A DNA stretch of 64,000 bases. It comes from Microbotryum silenes-acaulis (taxonomy: Eukaryota > Basidiomycota > Microbotryomycetes > Microbotryales > Microbotryaceae). This document shows positions 23,016 through 35,067 of the stretch, one piece after another. Where the stretch lies: contig QPFY01000007.1 of the NCBI GenBank assembly GCA_003665825.1, positions 1,240,001 to 1,304,000 on the forward strand, given 5' to 3'. The notes beneath the pieces were generated by a model that saw only the letters and a list, made by a program, of their open reading frames with translations, had not been told where the DNA came from and ran no database searches. Both the position numbers and the translations under genes were made by a program. Every line of letters starts with the position of its first letter. Position 1 is the first letter of the stretch.

Positions 23016-23653
23016 TTGCAACGGGCGCTCCAGGTCTTTTCGAGTCCCTATTTTCTCGTCGGTTGATAGCCCTCTGTTCCTATGTAAATGCTCATTCTCG
23101 TAGCTTTTTTAGAGCTGAAATATTAGACGACCATCTGCTTCAAGAAATCTAATTGAATTCGTCCCTTGTCAGGCTTTTTCACGGGCACCGTATCCGATTT
23201 GCTTTGTGGGACAATTGAAAGTGACAGAGCGAAGCCGACGGCCCAGTCAAATTGCCAAGATGTGCCTCGGAGCTCGCTCCGATGCAGCCGCCGGATCGGC
23301 AAAATGAACAAGCCGGCAAGGTGGGAGCAGTCAGTGTCGTGGTGTCTAGGTGACGCGCGCGACTTGCAAAACTCACGGAGAGGAGAGGGTGCCGATGCCG
23401 CCGACCCGGGACCCGGCGAACCGTGCAATCAGCCGCGGCTGGGCGCTTGCACATCAGTGAGATCGCACCACCGGCTTCGGCCGCGCTTGTCCGAAATGCG
23501 AAGCGGAAAAACGATTGATAGCTGGGGTCTTCAACGACAATTCTGATCGATCCGAGCAGGAAAAGATTAATAGCTTCTATACCCTTTCCACAGCCCGCGG
23601 CTCTCTCTTGGGTTCCTGCCTCCCACCACTTCATCGCAACCCGCTGACCGAAA
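23016..23653. other. Intergenic, upstream of transporter 3
   Basis: 638 bp with no supported gene; presumed terminator of paralogue 2 and promoter of paralogue 3. The long minus-strand frame at 23179-24243 overlaps the exons of paralogue 3 and is a shadow. Confidence 0.5.
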
Positions 23654-25523
23654 ATGCCGACGAGTCGATTTTCCAAAATGCGCCACGCCGTGATGTCATC
23701 CCCATCCTGTGCTTTGTCACGGGTTCCTACCACCTCTTTGGATTTCGTTTCCGAAACCGCCAATGACGTTGAACTCGCCGAGGTGATGACCGATCGCGCA
23801 CGTCCCGCTCCTGAAACGCGCGCGAGCACGATTTCAACCAAAGGATCCGAGCACCGTGAGCACCCGTCCACTGGATTGGGTGCGGCCAGAGCCAGCAGAA
23901 TCTGGCACATGGCTCGCCGATGTGTTGCGTTCGCGATGGTGTTCATGGTCGGCATCCATATCTCGGCGACTGGGCTCAAGTGGGTGTTTCCGGCTCCAAA
24001 GCAGTGGTGCCCCGAGCTCCTAACGATTTGGCGCCTGATCGCTGACCCCCGCCTCCGCGCGCGATTCTGGCTCCTCTTTGGCGGAGGGACACTCTTACGC
24101 GCAGTATCTCGCTCATGCAAACCCATTACAATCTTTCGTACACCCAAATCTCGATGGTCTTTCCTCCGATGATTGCAGCGTAAGCACTCGTACAAGTTTT
24201 GCACCGAGCCGTGCCTACATTTTCCGTCGAGTTGCGCGCTCATGGATGGTAACCACTACACCCTTCGTACGTTCCTTCAGCCACGTGATCGCCTGTGGAA
24301 GCTGCTCTTACCTCTTGCATGGTATTGGTATGCGATGGGCGCTAACGCTCGCTTGCGTCGTGTGGTCGATCGGCTGCGCCATGCTTATCGCCGAACCGCC
24401 CTTTGCGTGGTGTGTGGTCGGCCTCGGGAGTCTCGGCGTCGGTGCGGGCATCTACAACAGCGTGCTGACGGCGTTCACAAGTCACGAAGAGGACGCAGGT
24501 TGGTTTATACATCGGCTTTAGGGGGTCCAGGGCGCTGACCTGTCTTCGAATCGTGGCAGTGCTCATGGGGTGGCTGTATGCAAGTTTTGCCTTTGGCGGT
24601 GCGATGGCCCCTCTCATTTTCGGGGGTTTCGTCGCCCACGGCATCGGGTGGAACAAGTTCTACATCCTCCTCCTGACCTTTTCAAACCTTCTGGGTGGTA
24701 TTTCCCTCGTCTTAGTGGGTGAATGGGAAGTATCTCTGGACCAGAAGGCCGGCTCGGCACCTAGTACTACTAGGCGACCCGAGGCCGAGAATGAGAGCGA
24801 GCATCTTCGACCTGCTCCCTCGGCGACGGCGAGGCTCGGCGAGGCCCTGCACCTCAAGATCGTTTGGATGGGTCTCCTCTTGATCGGTATCACCTACGGA
24901 AGTGCCGATGCGCTTGCGGCTTGGACTTCGAGCTACTTCCTGGACGTCAAGCATGCGCCCAAGTCGGCTTCCAAGTACCTCACGTCGGGTCTGTGGGGAG
25001 GTCAGTGATGACATCGCGTTTGGCCGCGGCGTGTTTAGGATGCATGATGCCCAGTAAATGGCTTTGGCTAACCCCGAGGCAAGATCACCTCGCGCCCACA
25101 GGGATGGCGGTGGGCCGACTCATCCTGCCCTGGCTCTTCCGAGGTCGAGTTGGGGAGCGAACTGCCGCAATTGGCACCTTGACGGTCGCCATCGTAATGT
25201 TGACGGTCATGTGGTTCGTCGAGTCGTTCAAGGTCGCGGCCGTCGCGCTCGCCTTTGCCGGCTTCTCCGCCGGACCCATGACCCCGCATGTGCTGTCGAC
25301 GGTGACGTCCCGAGTGCCCGCTGCTCTCAAGGCTTCGGTCGTGTCCCTCATTCTCGGTACGGCCGTACTGAGCGGAGGTGGGGGCCCGCTTCTCTTTGGT
25401 CTCATCGTCGAAAGAGGGTGGATCTCGAGCCTGCCTCCCTGCTTGATCGTCGCCAGCGCCTTGGCCGCATGTTTCTGGGCCTTGGTTCCTCCGAGGTGCG
25501 CCGCCACCCCTTCAGCTCAATAG
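23654..25523 (+). CDS. MFS transporter, tandem paralogue 3
   Basis: Exons 23654-23979, 24105-24179, 24281-24498, 24560-25000, 25102-25523 give 493 residues. N-terminal tail of about 90 residues with no clear motif, then CVAFAMVFMVGIHISATG as the first span. Exon 2 (75 nt) encodes ISLMQTHYNLSYTQIS. Exon 3 (218 nt) encodes the spans around LTLACVVWSIGCAML and ends in GIYNSVLTAFTSHEEDA. Exon 4 has MGWLYASFAFGGAMAPLIFGGF and the shortest loop between spans 6 and 7 in the array. Exon 5 has MAVGRLILPWLFRGRVGER and LSTVTSRVPAALKASVVSL. It is closest to paralogue 2 by eye (shared VAHGIGWNKFYI). Substrate unknown. Confidence 0.86.
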
Positions 25524-26139
25524 ATTTTGGTTTCTTCCATTTTCTTCATTCTCTTGTAGATCTTTCGAGTTCCAATTTCGAGTCGGAGTCTTTAATAGTG
25601 ACATCGGTGGTTTTGATAGCGATAAATATATTGCTTGATTGCAACGATGTGCGCGACCCGGTCCCTGGCTCCTTGTTCATCGTCAACCGCATCGTCCGCT
25701 CGAGCCTGTTGCGATTGCCCGAGTGCGGGATGAGCCTAGCAGGCAAATTGTTGAACACGTCCGCTGCGGGCGTGCTTGCGACACCATCACCGGTCGATCC
25801 TTTGACACGTTCTCGGTACCGGTAAGATATTCCATTCGTCACGAAAGATCGTGCTGAAAACCAAGCGTCTCTGGAGGTGCTGAAGAGCCAAAACTTGAAG
25901 CTGCGCGCGTTTGCGAACGGACGATTGACGGACGCTCTCTTCGCCGGCGCTCGCACGCACCGGCGGACTGCACCGCGCCGCACTTCCGAGGCCAGCGCTG
26001 GCACTCCGAGCAACTTTTCTCGTATTGTTGCCTGTTGTCTCTTTATTCTAATCTCCACTCGCCAACCATTTTTTCGGAAAATTCGAATCACCTCCACGCA
26101 TCGCACCGCGCTTCGTTTTTCACCTTTGGGGTTGCGACA
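25524..26139. other. Intergenic, upstream of transporter 4
   Basis: No supported gene. Open frames here on either strand lack recognisable domains. Presumed regulatory region between paralogues 3 and 4. Confidence 0.5.
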
Positions 26140-27866
26140 ATGCAAAGTATTCGCAACAAGTTCTCCAATAGCACAACAGGGGTCTCTCCAGGTTCTAGTA
26201 GCGGAGTGATGAAGAAAAGAGGACACGTTTGCGTGTCTTTTGCGATGATGTTCATGCTAGGCTTCAACATCGCTGCGACCGGTGCCAAGTGAGTCCCGGT
26301 AGGCTCGATTCGGTCCGAGCCGAGCTGACGCGCGCGCCATGTATTTTCCGAGCCAATAGTGTTCCCTCCATCAGTGCGAGTTTCCACGTGGCGTACAGTG
26401 TCATCTCACTGTTTTTCTTGTCCTACGTGACTGGGTAAGTTTGGAGCACTCTCATGAGCGAAAAGAAACGCACCTCTGACCACAATCAGCTCTCGCGCGG
26501 CGTCCCATGCAGATTTATCACCACTTGCATCGCGTCCTCTTACGTCGCCCGCGAATTTGGGGTCCGCGCCACCCTGGCTGGTGCCAACATCCTGTGGATA
26601 TTTGGATGCCTCATCTTTCTGCTTCAAACCTCGTTCGGCGCCTGTGTGCTCGCCTTGGCTTGCCTCGGGCTCGGAAGTGGCTTGTTCGAGCCGACGATCG
26701 TGACCGTGGTTACGCAGCAAAGCACTCCAGGTCGGTCTCTGCATTCGAGCCTAGTTCATATGGTTTGAGAATAAGGAGTTAATCCAACAGTATGGCTGTT
26801 ATGGGGGACTTGCAGTGGTTCTGTCTTTCCTGTACAGCAGCTTCGCCATCGGTGCCGGAATTTCCCCGCTCATCATCGGAGGCTTTGCCGAGCGCTCGAT
26901 CCCCTGGACAAATTTTTACTACTTTCCCGTCACGATCTGCCTGGTGCTTGCAGGGATTTGCCACATCGTCTTTCAAGGCTATGAGGAGACGTTGATTCAC
27001 GACCACGCACCGTCGGCGCACGGAATGGCGACCTTTTCTTCCACATACCCCGGCGATTCCACAACCAAGTTCGGGCGGCGTGCCTCGTTTGGATCGTCGG
27101 TCATGTCTGCGCCGAGCCGGTTCGCGGGGCTCGAGATAGACCGCAACTGCGTTGCAGGGGGACACAAATCAGAGCTCTCGGCAATGGACCGCGTTGGTCG
27201 AGTGCTGCGCCTCCGCGTCGCGTGGATCGGCTTCTTTCTCGTCAACCTGTCGCTCGCGACGGGCGAGCTCCTCGGCGGGTGGGGCACGACCTACTTTCTC
27301 GTTTTCAAGGAGGCTCCTCCAGGCTCCTCCAGGTTCATCCAAAGCGGATGGTGGTTTGGTGAGTGACTCGCCCAACCTCGGAGAGGTCTAGTACCGAGGC
27401 TGACACTGAGTCAGCACCCAACCTCTTCTGTGGCACAGGCATGGCTTTGGGTCGCTTAGTCCTACCCATTCTTTCACCTCGAGTTTTGGGGGAACGCCTC
27501 TTCGCGATCGTCCTGCTCGCCTTTGCCTCGTGCATGATCACCCTCATCGGCGCCGTGCATTCGTACAAGAGCGATGCCGCTGCTCTTGCCTTCTACGGCT
27601 TTGCGTACGGCCCCATCGTTCCTCACATCCTCTCAATGGTCAGCTCTCGGGTGTCCACGGACCTGACGAGCACCGTGATCTCCCTTACTCTCGGTGTGGG
27701 GGTGCTCGGTGGCGCGGCCGCCCCGATCCTCTTTGGTGCCATCGCGGTCGATCATGGGATGTTGAGCGGGTTACCCACTTGCTTGATTGCGGGCACGTTG
27801 CTCGGCATTTTCGGGTGGCTCTTGGTTCCGGATCACGACGACGAGCTTAAATCGACCTTTCACTAG
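26140..27866 (+). CDS. MFS transporter, tandem paralogue 4
   Basis: Exons 26140-26288, 26360-26434, 26513-26730, 26816-27358, 27439-27866 give 470 residues. The ATG at 26140 (MQSIRNKFSN) was chosen because paralogue 5 starts equivalently (MQTIREKLAN). The N-terminal tail is only about 30 residues. Spans include VCVSFAMMFMLGFNIAATGA, IFGCLIFLLQTSFGACVLAL and FLYSSFAIGAGISPLIIGGF. The cytosolic loop between spans 6 and 7 is long (about 80 residues, Ser/Gly-rich, STYPGDSTTKFGRRAS). Conserved GLFEPTIVTVVTQQSTP, LLGGWGTTYFLVFKEAPPGSSRFIQSGWWFG and LSMVSSRVSTDLTSTVISL. Paralogues 4 and 5 form a pair distinct from 1-3. Substrate unknown. Confidence 0.87.
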
Positions 27867-28620
27867 ACTCGCTTCGGTTTCTGCATAAGGTATTTGTTGT
27901 AATAGAGCCTCATAGAATTCATCCTCGGTGCTAAACGCCGACCGCTTCTCCAAAAATGTGTGTTAAGGCATCCTGGTTGCCGAAAGTACAACAAAAGTGA
28001 AAGCATCTCCACACGGGATGCATGCGCCGAATTCTCTTTCGACGAAATGCACGATTGGGTGAGTTCGATCCACAGGAGATTACGCCTCTGATTCCATGCC
28101 GTTATTTTGTATAGCCTGTTTAGGCCATGGAATGGCCTTAGACTGCCTCAGGGACATGAGCAGCCAGTGGCTAATCCAGCGCCGGGCGCCACTGACGCGG
28201 CGATCCCGTACACTTGTCAACGGCGGGGGCAGTCGATCAGTCGGTCGTCGGGACGGACCGTGACAGGCAGCTATCAATCGTCCTAACACGTGGGAACGCC
28301 CGACGGACCACGATCGACCGCTAGTCTCAGAGGGCGAAACATCCCCTTGGCGGTGTCACCGACCGTTACCACGGCTCAGTGTTCGAGCTAGTGGTTCGCT
28401 GCCAGCGCGCCGTCCGTCCGAGTCGACCCCTGAACTTGTCGGGGACTCGGGTCTGGAGACAGGACAATCTTAGATCACCCATCGTGTTGTGGATGTACTT
28501 CGATCACCCGTCTACATTTCTTTTCTTTCTTTCTTTCCCTTGTCCACACGTTCGTCGGAGTAACTTCCTGCTCTATCCTCTATCCACCGGTCTTGCAACT
28601 CTACTACGGTTACCATCGCC
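27867..28620. other. Intergenic, upstream of transporter 5
   Basis: 754 bp without a supported gene; a T-rich and CT-rich tract (about 28510-28550) precedes the start codon of paralogue 5. Confidence 0.5.
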
Positions 28621-30399
28621 ATGCAAACAATTCGCGAAAAGCTCGCTAACGGCCTCGAGCCCATTCAGCCGAGCCGACGCCGTTCGAACATGGAAATCGC
28701 GCGCATTTGCCTCTCCTACGGTATGAATTTCATGTTTGGTATCAGCGCCGCAGCAATCGGATCCAAGTCAGTCGGTGCGCATGCTTACGATGTTAAGCAA
28801 AAGTACCAAAACTCAGCACGCACCCTATTGCTTCTTCCGCTACAGCATCCCATCCATCAGCGCGCAGTACCACGTTTCGTTGGCGCTCCTGTCAACCGTA
28901 TTCTTGACCAACCGAGTCGGGTCAGTCCGATCGAAACCCCTCTCCTCTCTACCTACTTACACCGAAAGGACGAAGCACGGCTAATCGTTTGCTTGAAACG
29001 TACCCGCAATGCAGATTTTTCCTGGCCTGCGTCCTCTCGTCTTACCTGATGCACAACTTTGGCGTGCGCGCGACGCTCATGTGTGGCAATGCGTTCTGGG
29101 TCATGAGCTGCCTCATCCTGCTCCTCCAACCTTCGTTTGCTCTAGTCGTGCTCGCGTTCACGGGCATGGGCGCTGGCACTGGCCTCACCGAACCGGCGAT
29201 AGTCACCGTCATCACTCGCGAACAGAGTTCCGGTGAGTTTCAAGAGACCTTCCGTGCGAAAGCCAAAGAACTACCCATTTACCCCTGACCACCACCCTGC
29301 TCCAATGATCACACCCAGTCCTCACCTCGTGCCTCTACAGCTCCTTCGCCTTTGGTGCCATTTTTTCCCCCCTCATCAACGGTTCCTTTGCCGATCGCAA
29401 TATCCTCTGGACCAACTTTTTCTACATACCCCTCGGGCTCTGTGTGCTCCTTTCGATCGCAACCGTTTTCATCTTCCGCACCTATGAAGCCGATCTCTTG
29501 AAAGCCGAGCAAGAGGAACTGCGCCGTCGCACCGTGGTCGATTTTGCGATTCGGTACCCCACGCGTCCAGAAACCGAGGGACAAGATCGACGCAAGTCAT
29601 TGTTCCTCTCTACCTCGGCGGTCAAGAACACCCATCCCGAAGCCCGAGAAGACGGCTTGACACGTGTAGCGACGCATTCGTCCTCCACATCGTCCAAGGC
29701 CGATGCGACGGCGCTTTTGCTGCGCGTGTTGCGGCACAAGGTGACCTGGATCGGATTTGCGCTCATCGTCTTGACCATGTCCGAAGGGGAGACGTTGGGA
29801 GGGTGGTCGACGACGTACTTTCTCGAGGTCAAGCATGCGCCGGCGGGGATGTCAAGGTACATCTCTTCGGGCAAATGGACAGGTGAGTCGTCCTGGGTCG
29901 GTATCTCAGACTTTTTCAATTCCGATCCAAGCTAATCTACAGCCCTTTTCTGACCACAGGCAACGCGATCGGCCGCATTCTCTTGCCAATTCTCTTCCTT
30001 CGCCTCCTCGGCGAAAAAGCCTTCGCGATCGTGATCCTCCTCATCGCCTGCGGCATGCAACTCATCGTCGCGCTCCTCCCTTCTTGGAAAGCCAGTGCTA
30101 TTGCTTCGGCCTTTTTCGGTTTTTTCATTGGACCCATCACGCCTCACGTCCTCTCGATGGTCGGGTCCCGCGTTCCGAGTGATTTGATCGCTCCGGCCAT
30201 GTCGTTGATGCTGGCCAATGGAGTCGCAGGTGGTGCATTGGGACCCATGTTGTTTGGTATTGTGGGCGCGTCCAAGGGGCATTTGAACGCTTTGCCGTTC
30301 GTGGTGATTGGGTTGTTGGGCGTTAGTGCTCTAGGGTGGTTGTTCGTCCCTAGAAAGAAGGAGGAAGGCGTCATGGCAGTCGGGGGGGACTTTCAGTAG
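28621..30399 (+). CDS. MFS transporter, tandem paralogue 5
   Basis: Exons 28621-28766, 28846-28920, 29015-29232, 29319-29882, 29960-30399 give 480 residues, with the same phases and the same 75-nt and 218-nt exons as the other four. Short N-terminus, then ICLSYGMNFMFGISAAAIGS. Further segments: FFLACVLSSYLMHNFGVRAT, FWVMSCLILLLQPSFALVVL, GLTEPAIVTVITREQSS, LYSSFAFGAIFSPLINGSFA. The loop between spans 6 and 7 is the longest of the array (about 90 residues, with the basic and charged LLKAEQEELRRR). The end includes GNAIGRILLPILFLRLLGEK and LSMVGSRVPSDLIAPAMSL. It is tail-to-tail with HFI1, about 118 bp between the stops. Substrate unknown. Confidence 0.88.
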
Positions 30400-30516
30400 G
30401 CAGGACGGGGGGTAGTTGAAGAGGTCGCGTTATTTATGTCATTTTCGGGTGTCTGTCTCACCCGCTGCAATTCCGTATCTCACATTCCTTTTCGAGAACC
30501 CTCCTAGGGATCAGAA

Positions 30517-33227
30517 TTACAACACCCCATCCAACAACCTCACACTATCCACGACCTGCCACAGCTGTTCCTGGTTCTTCTTACCCGGGCCACCGGCGGC
30601 ACCCGCAGGACCCATCGACGATCCCACACCACCCGCTTGAAGTCCACCGATTTTGGTCAAAGCGTTCGACTCAGGAAGATGGGAAGCATGCGTCCCTGCA
30701 GAAGGTTCATCATCGTCGGATCCACCATCGGTCGAGGTGTTGTTCCCACCGTTCGCACCTCCGCGTTGCATAGCCGAAGGCGAACCGACCATCTGGTGCT
30801 CCGCAAACGACCCACCTTCCAACCCCGACGACGAAGGCGACTCGATCGACAGTTCGGGGAAGAGTTGATGCCGAAGGGCCAAGCTCTTGGGTGAGATTTG
30901 GGCGGCGCCTCCTCCACCGCCTGCAGTGTTTGCTGTGTTGGTGATCGTGATCGAGGTCGATATCGCCGAGGGTTTGTTCGTCGGACCACTTCCCGTCGTC
31001 GGTGTACCGACCAACGAGTTCCCCCTCGATCCATTCGAAGGATTGTCCCCATTCGTTGCCAAAGTCGCTTGCCCCGGGATCGAGGCCGATGATCGAGCAT
31101 GCGCGACGTCAGGGTGACCTTGAGGGATCGCGACGGCCGAGGGGTCAATGAGGTATTGGTCACGAGGTCCTCCGCCTGGGGTGAGAGCGTTCGTAGAGAA
31201 GGAGTTGGAGCGACTGGGTCGGTGCGAGCGGGAGCGCGAAATGGTCGAGGGCCGACGCGAGGTGGATGCGGATCGAGATAGGGTATGTTTGGAACGAGAG
31301 AGGGAGGAGGTTCCGGTCAGTGTGGTCGACGAGGAAGACGATGTCGATCGCACCGGGGCGAGTTTCGAATGCGATTTGCCTCCCAGTCGAGGCCGTTCGG
31401 GGAACTTGGGCATCCCCGTCGGCGGGGCGGTGATGGCTTCGGGCTCATCGACGACCATGGCCTCGTCATCGGCTTCGATCGCCGCGTCCTCTGCATCGTC
31501 TTCGTCGTCGCCCTCGGTCATGTCCGAATCGTCCGAATCAGGAGGCAAAGCGTAGGATCTCTCGACCGCACCTAATCGAGGTACGACCAAGACCGAGGGG
31601 TTGATGTCGAACAAGCCGAGGAAATCGTCGGTCGTCAAAGGTCGTTGCTCTTCATCCTCGTCCTCCTCGTCGACGTGATCGTGTTCGAGCGGAGGATTAA
31701 GTAATCGCACCGCTTTCACCGGATCGAACGATTGCTCCGCCTTGACGTCCCCTTCCCCTGCTGGCGGATCGTCCTCACGTACCTCCCTCCGCACTGGCCT
31801 TGCAGCGTCGAAAATGGCCAACTGTTCCTTCGTGATCGACGACGTCCGTATCCCTCTATCCCGATCGGACCGTACCAATCCCACGACGTGGGCGATGATA
31901 TTTTTCAAATGGGTCTGAACCGGATCACACAGCCCCTCAAAAATCAGTCAGAAGCCCCCCTCTCTCACCTCGAGCTCCGTAATCCAAACTCACCTCGACG
32001 GCTTGAACGCCCAACAACCCGACCCTCTCGTCGACAACCCCACCTCCGACCAAGCCCGATTCGAAAACGATCAGCATCATCCGATCCCGCAACCCATCGA
32101 CGTCGGGCAACAGCTTGGAAGTCGAACAGAGCAGCGAGTCTTTGGCCGACGACGAGGCGATGATGCGTTGGTATTCTTGCGTGAGGGCTGAGATTGGTCA
32201 AACGCGGCCAAGATCAGTTCTCGTAGCTCCTCTTGCCCACGATGCCAATCAAACTCACCAGGATCGGTCTTGCCACCTGTTCCACCCCCAATCGCGTCGA
32301 CTTCCGCCCTCCCCTTGCCTGATTCCAACGCCGCGGCGAGCGTGCTCAACCGGACCAACTCCTTGTCCCTCTTGCGCTCCCTCTCCCTCTCCAATTCCCT
32401 CTTGGCCAAAGCACTCGGCACGACCCCACCCGCTTCCTTGATGGCCTGCAACTGCGCTTGATCCTGTTGTTGCAGCAGAGCGGCGGCACTCGTCGTCGAG
32501 GCGGCGGTGGCCGTCACCCCGGTCTGAGTAGGCACGAGAGCCTTGATCTCCCTCCTTTCGCGCTTCCCAAGGGACATGACGAGCGTCTTGAGTTTCTTGC
32601 GTAGAGGATCGACATCGGAGATGAAGCCGTTGTTGGGAGGGTCGTTGGGTCCGCCTCCTAGTCTTCGTTTGACCTGGAAGCCGGAATGGCGCAGCGTCGA
32701 CGGAGGGACGGCGATGCGCGTCGTGTTGTACAGGATCGACAGGAGCAAAGCGTTGTGAAGTTGGACTATACACGGGACATTGAAAACACGTTCAGTTTCT
32801 GTTCCTTCGTGTACGTGCGACCGATGCCAAGGCGCTACTCACGTGCCATGTCGTGCTCGCCTGGTTTGCCCTTGCCAAACACCCTCTCCAACACGCCCTG
32901 CAACTCGTCGCGGTTGATCTGACCGGTCATGAACTCGACCAACGAGATCCAATACAGCTGACCGAGGTGAGGAGGGAGGAGGTCCGCAAGTTTGAGCTTC
33001 AAGGACAGCAGATCGGCGCGCTTGGGTACGGTCGGTGGTGGGGCTGGCGCTGCGGAGGGTGGCAGAGTCGACGTTGAGGTTGATGTTGATGTCGATGCGG
33101 TGGGGTGGGTCACGGATCGGAGCAGTGGGGGGAGGGTGGTGGGAGGAGGACATGTTGTTGAGGCAGTTGCGGTCGTTGTCGGTGCAGGTATTGAAGAAGT
33201 GGACGGGGTCGGGTCGACGAGCATCAT
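30517..33227 (-). CDS. HFI1: SAGA complex subunit Ada1/Hfi1
   Basis: Adaptor subunit of the SAGA transcriptional coactivator, nuclear; it pairs through a histone fold with another SAGA subunit and helps hold the complex together. Exons 33227-32843, 32765-32259, 32187-31994, 31914-30517 give 827 residues. Domain evidence: LKLKLADLLPPHLGQLYWISLVEFMTGQINRDEL (SAGA-Tad1 start) and, across the first intron, LHNALLLSILYNTTRI, then LPDVDGLRDRMMLIVFESGLVGGGVVDERVGLLGVQAVETHLKNIIAHVVG (the histone-fold-like C-terminal part of the family domain). The remaining 430 residues are low-complexity, acidic then Ser-rich. The start at 33227 is the first ATG in frame. It is longer than yeast Ada1 because of the disordered tail. 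The open frames on the opposite strand here are shadows. Confidence 0.85.
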
Positions 33228-33960
33228 CACGGGCGAGCCCGGAGTCGGTGGGTGGAGCAGAGACAAGAGGCGATCGCCGCGTGAGCCGCGCAGATCTCAC
33301 CGCGTTCTTAATCGCCATTTACAAGCGCGCTTTACACCAATTCTCGATGTCACTTTCGCGAAGGCTGGCCGGCGTCCGGTCGCCAGAGGAACTCTTGCCA
33401 TCGGCACTGGTCACAGGAGTATGTGGAGGCAAACATCACTGGCTATTCCATATGACCTTGCCCTGATAGCCGCTTGTACTCCTGTGGAACGCGGAAACGA
33501 CTGGCAGCGGGCGCCGACTCATCGATGTGGGGCCCGACTCTTAATCAGCCCAGGCTACGTCTGCCAATCGCCACTTGCTGCCCTGAGTCAGCTCTGCTAT
33601 CCGACAGGACGATAGTTAAGCTAATCGGACCGGGAAAGAAGACCGGACTATGCTGGGTATCATTCAGGGGCTCGTCACGTGAGACATTTTCGAATTCGAT
33701 CAATTTTAGAACTGCATTCCTCAAGGTGAATTCACGAGAACAGAACTGAAGCAAAGACGCAAAAAAGAAAAAGAACACCTATGCGTGCAAGTAAAACAAT
33801 CCACTCACACGCTTCCATCCGAGAGCGGCTTCCGGATTTGGTCCGGGCAGCCTTCGCGCGACAGAGACCTTCCAGAGTCCGCTCGCACCTCGCACCGAAC
33901 CCCTTCCCTCCTCCTCCTCCTCCTCGTGACCGCTCTACCACTCCACCCCCTACCGCCACC
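33228..33960. promoter_or_regulatory. Divergent intergenic region HFI1/prefoldin 5
   Basis: 733 bp between divergent start codons. A CT-rich stretch (about 33901-33960) directly precedes the prefoldin ATG. No gene is supported inside. Confidence 0.5.
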
Positions 33961-34770
33961 ATGTCCACCCCCTCTGACGGTCCCACCCCCTCCCAAATCT
34001 CACTCACCGACCTAACGCTCGAACAACTGCACCAAGTGCGCCAACAACTCGATCAGGAATTGCAGCATCTGACGAACGCGTTCCAGGAATTGCGGCTGGC
34101 GCAGGTCAAGTTCGCGGCCGCTTTGGAGAGCTTGGATAGTTTGAAAAAGGCGAATCAAGGTGAGCGTTTTTGTGGTTGGAAGAACGAGGGGAGGAAGGGA
34201 GGGTGGGGCTACGGTAAAATAGGGGAGACGGGTGGGGGGGTCCTCTCCGCGTCGAGCTCGATTACAGAGGACTGCTACGAGAACCATGCACCACCTACGA
34301 TCACAGCAGTACTTCGGACCCCCACCATGATCACTAACAAGCACTACTCATCCACCCCCACCTTTTGGCCTCGCAGACAAGAACATCCTGATCCCCCTCA
34401 CCTCGTCGCTCTACGTCCCGGGCAAGATCAAGGATCCCGAACACGTGCTCGTCGATATCGGAACTGGATACTACGTTGAAAAGGTACGAATCTCTCACCA
34501 TGGCAACCGCAAACGTATCGGACCCCTCCGACACGAGCTCAACCTCAAACCCCCTCCCCCTCGCTCTCTTCTTTCGCGCAGACAACAAAACAAGCCAAAA
34601 CGTACTACAACCAAAAGAACCTCACCCTACGCTCAAGTCTCGCCACCTTGCAAAGCCAGATCGAAAAGAAGGAGGACAACATGAGGGCGGCGATGAGTGT
34701 GTATAACCAAAAAGTCGCTCGGGAGGGAGCGGCGGGAGGTGCGGGAGGGGATGGGGGGAAGGATAGATGA
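33961..34770 (+). CDS. GIM5: Prefoldin subunit 5 (alpha-type)
   Basis: Subunit of the hexameric prefoldin chaperone that hands unfolded actin and tubulin to the CCT chaperonin in the cytosol. Exons 33961-34159, 34377-34483, 34582-34770 give 164 residues, a normal length. N-terminal coiled coil ([20 protein letters not shown], then [19 protein letters not shown]), the beta-hairpin core [33 protein letters not shown] (the alpha-prefoldin signature), and a C-terminal coiled coil ([40 protein letters not shown]) ending in a Gly-rich tail. The start codon context is CCACCATG. Confidence 0.93.
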
Positions 34771-35067
34771 CTGAGAGATTGGTGAGGCGAGAGGTGTAGG
34801 CTAGGGGGTCTCATTTTCGCATTTGCATTGTATGGAGGAATTTGTACAAGATCTCCAGGATCGGTCCCACTGCTCGTCGCTTCCGAAAGTCGTGAGGGAG
34901 CGCTAGAACGTTGTCACAAGCTTCGGTGTCCCGATCTTATCCATTACAACGCGACGTAAAACACAGCAAACAAGTATATGCAGAACGAGAAGGAGCAGTG
35001 AGGAACAGTTGGCACAAACAGAACAATCACTTCAAAAACCTGATCAGAAACACAATGTACGGAACGC

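Noticed and set aside
32992..33615. 207-codon + frame over HFI1 exon 1
   Set aside because: Shadow of Ser/Thr/Pro-rich codons of HFI1; no domain.
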